Of a stretch of 46,666 nucleotides of DNA, positions 41,097-46,666 are shown piece after piece. The number at the start of each line of letters is the position of its first letter. The stretch's first letter is position 1. Source of the DNA: an uncultured Oscillospiraceae bacterium (GTDB lineage: Bacteria; Bacillota; Clostridia; Oscillospirales; Oscillospiraceae). The stretch covers positions 1 through 46,666 of the forward strand of contig CAKTJC010000021.1 in NCBI GenBank assembly GCA_934567355.1. The letters run 5' to 3'. The notes under the pieces are model-generated. The model was not told where the DNA came from, made no database searches, and was given only the letters and a program-made list of their open reading frames with translations. The position numbers and the translations under genes were made by a program.

Positions 41097-43418
41097 ATGG
41101 CAAAACCGACTAACCTCGTCATCGTGGAGTCGCCCTCCAAGGCGAAAACGATTGGAAAATACCTGGGGCCCGACTATCTGGTGAAGGCCAGCATGGGGCA
41201 CCTGCGCGACCTGCCCAAGAGCAAGATGGGCGTGGATCTGGAGCATGATTTCAAGCCCGACTACATCCCCGTCCGGGGCAAGGAAGAGCTGATCAAAGAG
41301 CTGAAAAAGGATGCCGGCGAGGTTCAGACCGTCTACCTGGCAACCGACCCGGATCGGGAGGGCGAGGCCATCTCCTGGCACCTGAAGGAGCTGTTGAATC
41401 TTTCCGATGAGAAGGCGCACCGGGTGACCTTCAATGAGATCACCCAGCGGGTGGTGCGGGAATCCATTCAGCACCCCCGTGATATTGACTATGACCTGGT
41501 AGATGCCCAGCAGGCGCGGCGGATCCTCGACCGCATCGTGGGCTATCAGCTCTCCCCGCTGCTGTGGAAGAAAGTGCGCCGGGGGCTGTCCGCCGGCCGT
41601 GTGCAGTCCGTGGCAACGCGTATGGTGGTGGATCGGGAGAATGAGATCCGCGCTTTCCAGCCCAGGGAATATTGGTCGCTGGATGTGACGCTGAACCGGC
41701 AGGGAAGACCCGGCAGCTTTGTCGCCCGCTATTACGGCGAGGATAAAAAGCGCGAGCTGGAAAACGAGCAGCAGACCCAAGCCGTGATCGACGATGTGAA
41801 GGACGGTGAATTCACCGTCACCAATGTAAAGAAGGCGGAGAAGAAGCGCTCTGCCGCGCCTCCCTTCACCACCTCCACCCTGCAGCAGGAAGCATCCCGG
41901 AAGCTGAACATGACCCCCAAGCGCACCATGATGATCGCGCAGCAGCTGTATGAGGGCGTGGATGTGGAAGGCGAGGGCACGCTGGGTCTGATTACCTATA
42001 TGCGTACCGACTCTCTGCGCCTTTCCGACGAGGCCATGGCTGCAGCCGCTGATTTCATCCGCAGCCGCTATGGAAAGGACTATTACTATGGTTCCTTCCA
42101 TGTATATAAGACCAAGGCAGGCGCTCAGGATGCCCACGAGGCCATCCGACCCACCCATGTGGAGCTTGACCCCGAGCGGGTGCGCTCCAGCCTGACGGGG
42201 GATCAGTACCGGCTGTATAAGCTGATCTGGAGCCGCTTTCTTGCAAGCCAGATGGCCAATGCGGTGTACGATACCGTTGCCATCGATACGGTCTGCGCTG
42301 GGCACACCTTCCGTGCAACCAACCAAAGCCTGCGATTCCCCGGCTTCATTGCCGTCTACGAGGAAGGACGGGACGACGAAGCGGAGGCGAACGGCTCCCC
42401 GCTGCCGGATCTGCAGGCGGGAGAAAAGACGCTGCCCACGAAATTTGACAAGCAGCAGCACTTCACCCAGCCCCCCGCCCGCTTCACCGAGGCCAGCCTG
42501 GTCAAGGCCATGGAGGAAAAGGGCGTCGGCCGCCCCTCCACCTATGCCGCCACCATTTCCACCATTGAGGATCGGGAGTATGTGGTGAAGGAGGACAAGC
42601 ACCTTGCCCCCACCGCCCTGGGCGAGGTGGTCACAGGACTGATGGTGGAGCGATTCCAGGACATCATCGATGTGGAGTTCACTGCCAACATGGAAAATCG
42701 CCTGGATGCGGTGGAAGAGGGTAAGCAAAATTGGGTCAGTCTGCTCCACGATTTCTATAACGATTTTGAAAAGGAACTGAAGGATGCCGAGACGGCGCTG
42801 GAGGGCGTCCGCCTGAAGGTGCCCGAAGAGGAGACCGACGAGGTCTGCGAGCTCTGCGGCCGGAAGATGGTCATCAAAACCGGGCGCTTCGGCAAATTCC
42901 TGGCATGCCCCGGCTTCCCGGAGTGCAAAAATGCCAAGCCCCTGGTGGAGCGGATGCCCGGTCGGTGCCCCAAGTGCGGCAGCGCCATCCTCAAGCGCAA
43001 GAGCAAGCGCGGCTTTGCCTACTACGCCTGCGAGCGGGGGGCGGACTGCGGCTTTATGACCTGGGACGTGCCCACGGCGGAGGACTGTCCGGAGTGCGGC
43101 CAGACCCTGTTCAAGAAGTCCGGCCGAGGCAGAATGAAGACCTTCTGCATCAACGAAAAATGTCCCCGTTTCCTCCCGGAGGATCAGCGGGGTTACTATA
43201 AGAAAAAGCCCAAAGAGGACGGTCAGACGGAGGAAGCTTCCGCTGCCGCCGAACCGGCAGCAGCGGAGCCCCAAAAGGTAGCGCCGAAGAAGACGACGGC
43301 AAAGAAAACGGCTTCGGCAAAGAAGACTGCGGCTGCAAAAAAGGCGCCGGCAAAAAAGACGACCGCCAAGAAAACCGCCGCGAAGACCACCGCCGCAAAG
43401 AAGAGGGCACAGTCATGA
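41097..43418 (+). CDS. topA: DNA topoisomerase I
   Basis: The 773-residue type IA enzyme relaxes negative supercoils. The Toprim domain opens LVIVESPSKAKTIGKYLG and contains ATDPDREGEAISWH; the active-site tyrosine is Tyr301 in LITYMRTDSLRLS. Three zinc-ribbon units follow from about residue 582: CELCGRKM, CPKCGSAI and CPECGQTL, each with a second Cys pair. The last 60 residues are a Lys/Ala/Thr tail resembling histone H1 (repeats of AKKT/AKKA), probably a DNA-binding extension. Its stop overlaps the trmFO start. Confidence 0.97.
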   Translation: MAKPTNLVIVESPSKAKTIGKYLGPDYLVKASMGHLRDLPKSKMGVDLEHDFKPDYIPVRGKEELIKELKKDAGEVQTVYLATDPDREGEAISWHLKELLNLSDEKAHRVTFNEITQRVVRESIQHPRDIDYDLVDAQQARRILDRIVGYQLSPLLWKKVRRGLSAGRVQSVATRMVVDRENEIRAFQPREYWSLDVTLNRQGRPGSFVARYYGEDKKRELENEQQTQAVIDDVKDGEFTVTNVKKAEKKRSAAPPFTTSTLQQEASRKLNMTPKRTMMIAQQLYEGVDVEGEGTLGLITYMRTDSLRLSDEAMAAAADFIRSRYGKDYYYGSFHVYKTKAGAQDAHEAIRPTHVELDPERVRSSLTGDQYRLYKLIWSRFLASQMANAVYDTVAIDTVCAGHTFRATNQSLRFPGFIAVYEEGRDDEAEANGSPLPDLQAGEKTLPTKFDKQQHFTQPPARFTEASLVKAMEEKGVGRPSTYAATISTIEDREYVVKEDKHLAPTALGEVVTGLMVERFQDIIDVEFTANMENRLDAVEEGKQNWVSLLHDFYNDFEKELKDAETALEGVRLKVPEEETDEVCELCGRKMVIKTGRFGKFLACPGFPECKNAKPLVERMPGRCPKCGSAILKRKSKRGFAYYACERGADCGFMTWDVPTAEDCPECGQTLFKKSGRGRMKTFCINEKCPRFLPEDQRGYYKKKPKEDGQTEEASAAAEPAAAEPQKVAPKKTTAKKTASAKKTAAAKKAPAKKTTAKKTAAKTTAAKKRAQS

Positions 43419-44716
43419 ATGTAAAGGTGATCGGAGCAGGTCTTGCCGGATCGGAAGCCGCCTGGCAGCTGGCCAGACGCGGCATCTCGGTGGACCTGTA
43501 TGAAATGAAGCCCACGAAGATGACTCCGGCACACCACAGCCCGGATTTTGCGGAGCTGGTGTGCTCTAACTCCCTGCGCGGCGATCGGCTGGAAAATGCG
43601 GTGGGGCTCCTGAAGGAGGAGCTGCGCCGCTGCGGCAGCCTGATCATGGAGTGCGCCGAGGCGACCCGGGTGGAGGCGGGCGGCTGCCTGGCGGTTGACC
43701 GCGCTGGGTTTTCCGCGCTGGTCACGGAAAAAATCAGGGCGAACCCCAATATCCGCGTGATTCCCGGCGAGGTGACGCAGGTGCCGGAGGCGCCCGTTAT
43801 TATCGCCACGGGGCCGCTGACCTCCGATGCTCTTTCCAAGGCCATCGGGGAATATTTCGGCACGGATTATCTGCATTTCTTCGATGCCGCCGCTCCGCTG
43901 GTCACGGCGGAGTCGGTGGATATGAGCCTTGCCTGGTGGCAGTCCCGCTACGACCGGGGCACCCCGGATTACATTAACTGCGCGATGGACAAAGAGCAGT
44001 ACGAGGCTTTTGTGCGGGAACTGGTCGCGGCCGAAGAGGCAGAGGTACACGGCTTTGAAGACCGCAATGTGTTTGAAGGCTGCATGCCCGTGGAGGTCAT
44101 GGCGCGCCGGGGGCTGGATACCCTGCGTTTCGGTCCTATGAAGCCCGTCGGCCTCACCGATCCGAAAACCGGCCGAGAGCCCTATGCGGTGCTCCAGCTG
44201 CGGCAGGACAACGCGGCAAAGAGTGTATTCAATCTGGTGGGCTTCCAGACCCATCTGAAATTCGGCGAGCAGAAACGGGTGTTCTCTATGATCCCGGCGC
44301 TCCACGATGCGGAGTTTGTCCGCTACGGCGTGATGCACCAGAATACTTTCCTGCAAAGCCCCAAGCTGCTGGATAAGTATTATGCCGACCGGCGCAATCC
44401 ACTGGTTGCCTTTGCCGGGCAGATGACCGGCGTGGAGGGATATGTGGAATCCACCGCCTCCGGCTACCTCGCTGCCGTTGTCATGGCTGCAAGATTGCAG
44501 GGCAGGCAGCTGCCCGATTTCCCCAAAACCACTGCCATCGGTGCGCTGGGCAGCTATATCAGCGACGGATCGATCGAGAATTTCCAGCCGATGAATGTGA
44601 ATTTCAGCATCATTTCCCCGCTGGAGCAGCGGATTCGTAAAAAAGCAGAGAAGAATCTGGCAATTTCCAACCGCGCACTGGGTGTGATCGACGCACTGGT
44701 TGCCAGCGGAATATAG
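43415..44716 (+). CDS. trmFO: methylenetetrahydrofolate-tRNA-(uracil-5)-methyltransferase TrmFO
   Basis: The 433-residue flavoprotein makes m5U54 in tRNA using methylenetetrahydrofolate. The FAD-binding start VKVIGAGLAGSEAAWQLARR is clear, followed by LYEMKPTKMTPAHHSPDFAE, LVCSNSLRGDRLENAVG, PMKPVGLTDPKTGREPYAVL, GFQTHLKFGEQKRVFSMIPA and QMTGVEGYVESTASG. Length is normal. The ATG overlaps the topA stop (ATGA). Confidence 0.97.
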   Translation: MNVKVIGAGLAGSEAAWQLARRGISVDLYEMKPTKMTPAHHSPDFAELVCSNSLRGDRLENAVGLLKEELRRCGSLIMECAEATRVEAGGCLAVDRAGFSALVTEKIRANPNIRVIPGEVTQVPEAPVIIATGPLTSDALSKAIGEYFGTDYLHFFDAAAPLVTAESVDMSLAWWQSRYDRGTPDYINCAMDKEQYEAFVRELVAAEEAEVHGFEDRNVFEGCMPVEVMARRGLDTLRFGPMKPVGLTDPKTGREPYAVLQLRQDNAAKSVFNLVGFQTHLKFGEQKRVFSMIPALHDAEFVRYGVMHQNTFLQSPKLLDKYYADRRNPLVAFAGQMTGVEGYVESTASGYLAAVVMAARLQGRQLPDFPKTTAIGALGSYISDGSIENFQPMNVNFSIISPLEQRIRKKAEKNLAISNRALGVIDALVASGI

Positions 44717-44729
44717 AAGGGGTGACGCA

Positions 44730-45767
44730 ATGAAAATCATTCTCGATGCCATGGGCGGGGACAATGCCCCGGAGGCAGCCGTCCTGGGCGCAATTGATGC
44801 GGCAAAGAAATTCGGTGCAGAAATTACTCTGGTTGGCCGCGCCGAGGCAATTCTGGAGGTCATGGGGCGCCATGGCATTGCCGATCTGCCGGAGGGCATG
44901 GAGATCATGGGCGCCGACGATGTGGTGGACATGCACGACGATCCGGCAAGCATCATCCACAAGCGGAAGAATTCCTCCATGGTGGTCGGTCTGAAGCTTC
45001 TGGCCGACGGAAAGGGCGACGCCTTCGTCTCCGCCGGCTCCACCGGTGCGCTGCTCACCGGCGCAACGCTGCTGGTCAAGCGCGTCAAGGGCATCCGCCG
45101 TGCCGCCATGGCACCTGCCATGCCCAATAAAAAGGGCGGTAAGACCATCATCTGCGACTGCGGCGCCAATGCCGAGTGCACCCCGGAATTTCTGCTGCAA
45201 TTCGGCCTTGTCGGCTCCGCCTACGCAAAAAAGCAGCTGGGCATTGAAATGCCCCGGGTCGGCCTGCTGAACATCGGCACCGAGGACAGCAAGGGCACCC
45301 AGCTTCAAAAGGACGCCTACGCTCTGCTGAAGGATGCGGATGCCAAGGGACTGCTGCATTTCATCGGCAACTTGGAGGGCAGGGATGTGCCTCTGGGCGA
45401 GGTGGACGTGGTGGTTTGCGACGGCTTCTCCGGCAATGTGCTGCTCAAATCCATTGAGGGCACCGCCATGTTCATGGGCAGCCTGATGAAGCGGATGTTC
45501 AAGAAGAACCTGCTGAGCAAGCTCGGCTACCTGCTGTGTTCCTCCGGCGTCAAGGATATGATGAAGCTGATGGACTACCGGGAGATCGGCGGCACCCAAT
45601 TTTTGGGCATTAAGAAGCCGGTGATCAAGGCGCACGGCGCATCGGATGCCGTTGCCTTCTGCAATGCGGTGAAGCAGGCGCAGCAGGCTGCCGAAAACGA
45701 TATGACCCCGGAATTGGAGCGGGCACTCCAGCTCCTGGCGAAAGCAAAGGAGCAGAACCATGATTAA
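44730..45767 (+). CDS. plsX: phosphate acyltransferase PlsX
   Basis: The 345-residue peripheral membrane enzyme makes acyl-phosphate from acyl-ACP for phospholipid synthesis. It starts MKIILDAMGGDNAPEAAVLG and has SSMVVGLKLLADGKGDAFVS, then AGSTGALLTGATLLVKRVKG, LLNIGTEDSKGTQLQKDAY and VCDGFSGNVLLKSIEGTAMF. The start at 44730 follows AAGGGG. It overlaps rnc by 8 bp. In many Firmicutes acpP lies between plsX and rnc; here it is absent. Confidence 0.97.
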   Translation: MKIILDAMGGDNAPEAAVLGAIDAAKKFGAEITLVGRAEAILEVMGRHGIADLPEGMEIMGADDVVDMHDDPASIIHKRKNSSMVVGLKLLADGKGDAFVSAGSTGALLTGATLLVKRVKGIRRAAMAPAMPNKKGGKTIICDCGANAECTPEFLLQFGLVGSAYAKKQLGIEMPRVGLLNIGTEDSKGTQLQKDAYALLKDADAKGLLHFIGNLEGRDVPLGEVDVVVCDGFSGNVLLKSIEGTAMFMGSLMKRMFKKNLLSKLGYLLCSSGVKDMMKLMDYREIGGTQFLGIKKPVIKAHGASDAVAFCNAVKQAQQAAENDMTPELERALQLLAKAKEQNHD

Positions 45768-46446
45768 GGATTTGGAAGCCGCAATCGGCTATCGGTTTCA
45801 CAATATTTCCCTGCTGCAAAATGCGCTGACCCACTCTTCCTATGCCAATGAGCGCTGGCACAACAGTCTGCTGAGCAACGAGCGTCTGGAATTTCTGGGC
45901 GACAGTATTCTGGGCATGCTGGTGGCGGAGTACCTCTACCGGAATTTTCCCGACCGCCCAGAGGGGGAGCTGACCCGAATGCGGGCGGACATGGTGTGCG
46001 AAAAGACGCTGGCCGCCGTTGCCAATTCCATCCACCTGGGCGACCATCTCCTGCTGGGGCACGGCGAGGAACAGGGCGGCGGCAGAACACGGGATTCCAT
46101 CCTGGCCGATGCCGTTGAGTCGGTGATCGCCGCTTCGTTCCTGGATGGCGGCATGGAGGCGGCTCTGCAGTTTATCCGGCGCTTTATTCTGGTGCAGGTT
46201 CCCGTGACCAAGCTCCACAACACAGATTATAAGACCCAGCTTCAGGAGCTGGTGCAGCAGAAGCGCAATCAGTTGCTTTCCTACCAGCTGGTAGGCGAAT
46301 CCGGGCCGGATCACGACAAGCATTTTGATGTGGAAGTTACCTTAAACGGTGCCGTGGTAGGCAGCGGCCAGGGCAGCAGCAAGAAGCGGGCAGAGCAGGA
46401 CGCTGCCCGCAACGCCATTGCGGTGCTGTTCCCCGGACAAATTTGA
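45760..46446 (+). CDS. rnc: ribonuclease III
   Basis: The 228-residue endonuclease cuts double-stranded RNA in rRNA maturation and mRNA turnover. The catalytic signature NERLEFLGDSILGMLVAEYL (about residues 37-56) and the second acidic cluster DAVESVIAASFLDGG form the RNase III domain. The C-terminal double-stranded RNA-binding domain includes DYKTQLQELVQQKRN and GQGSSKKRAEQDAARNAI. The ATG overlaps the plsX end by 8 bp. Confidence 0.97.
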   Translation: MIKDLEAAIGYRFHNISLLQNALTHSSYANERWHNSLLSNERLEFLGDSILGMLVAEYLYRNFPDRPEGELTRMRADMVCEKTLAAVANSIHLGDHLLLGHGEEQGGGRTRDSILADAVESVIAASFLDGGMEAALQFIRRFILVQVPVTKLHNTDYKTQLQELVQQKRNQLLSYQLVGESGPDHDKHFDVEVTLNGAVVGSGQGSSKKRAEQDAARNAIAVLFPGQI

Positions 46447-46463
46447 AGTGGAAGTGGAAAACG

Positions 46464-46666
46464 ATGGATGAAAAAATGAAACAGATCTGTGCGGCATTTT
46501 GTCTGCCGGGTACATACGTTGGGTATGAGTCCATTCAGGTGGGCAATGTCAACCGCACTTATAAGGTCAATGTCCGTTTGGATGACGGCAGTGAAAAATC
46601 CTTCCTGGTTCAAAATGTCAATACTTATGCATTCCGCAACCCGATTGGACTGATGAACAATATTGA
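46464..46666 (+). CDS. APH-family phosphotransferase (N-terminal fragment, runs off the window)
   Basis: From the ATG at 46464 the frame is open to the window end (67 codons). The start MDEKMKQICAAFCLPGTYVG is followed by VGNVNRTYKVNV, SFLVQNVNTYAFRNP and LMNNI, the N-lobe pattern (G-x-I/V-N-x-T-Y and Q-x-V/I-N-x-x-x-F) of N-acetylhexosamine/choline-type sugar kinases in the aminoglycoside phosphotransferase family. The catalytic part is outside the window, so the substrate is open. It lies 17 bp after rnc. Confidence 0.75.
   Translation, partial: MDEKMKQICAAFCLPGTYVGYESIQVGNVNRTYKVNVRLDDGSEKSFLVQNVNTYAFRNPIGLMNNI

Noticed and set aside
41091..43274. A 727-codon minus-strand frame opposite topA
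   Set aside because: Antisense shadow of a clear topoisomerase gene.

Overview
The window is GC-rich chromosomal DNA from a spore-forming Gram-positive bacterium, most likely a gut member of the Clostridia (Oscillospirales/Ruminococcaceae-like). Supporting signs are spoVAD/spoVAE, ireB, TrmFO, a Phe T-box in front of pheST, an FMN riboswitch in front of ribU, the dprA-topA-trmFO gene order, a domain-swapped GH3 glycosidase of the rumen-clostridial type, and CxxC-rich secreted proteins. The genus assignment is inference. Ribosome binding sites of the AGGAGG type and promoters of the TTGACA-17-TATAAT type are easy to see throughout. I found no tRNA, rRNA, CRISPR array or prophage.

Layout. Positions 1-20,000 are almost entirely minus strand. 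First comes a housekeeping run transcribed trmL-pgk-tpiA-tsaC-coaE-M18 aminopeptidase (4885 to 1). A lipoprotein and a divergent EF-G paralog follow (5222-8378). Next is a decayed IS5-type transposase (about 8685-8992). Then come rlmB with a P-type-ATPase-like membrane protein that has lost several catalytic motifs, and a sporulation operon spoVAD-spoVAE plus a 34-residue Asn/Gln-repeat peptide. These are followed by an NlpC/P60 hydrolase, a small conserved protein, ireB and pheST with its T-box.

Positions 20,000-31,800 are plus strand and look accessory: an ABC exporter, three GNAT-fold acetyltransferases (one ZmaR-like), a MATE pump, two GH3 glycosidases and a large cysteine-rich secreted protein. 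The secreted protein gene is bracketed by two inverted copies of a palindromic repeat of about 105 bp. Positions 32,000-36,750 mix ribU (FMN riboswitch), a DUF4830 protein, an RsuA-type pseudouridine synthase, a PucR/CdaR-type regulator, a very small kinase-like protein and a GNAT. From 37,000 to the end there is a plus-strand block of potassium uptake genes (TrkH/TrkA type), a SpoU methyltransferase, dprA, topA, trmFO, plsX, rnc and the start of an APH-family kinase.

Most notable: two unrelated families of MITE-like palindromic repeats (one copy forms most of the ireB leader, another supplies the stop codon of a GNAT gene); a probable pseudo-P-type ATPase cotranscribed with rlmB; an uncharacterised N/Q-repeat micropeptide in the spoVA operon; three TTGACAT direct repeats at an exact 21-bp period in front of the domain-swapped GH3 gene; and the cluster of exporter plus acetyltransferase genes, which looks like a self-protection or drug-resistance island.
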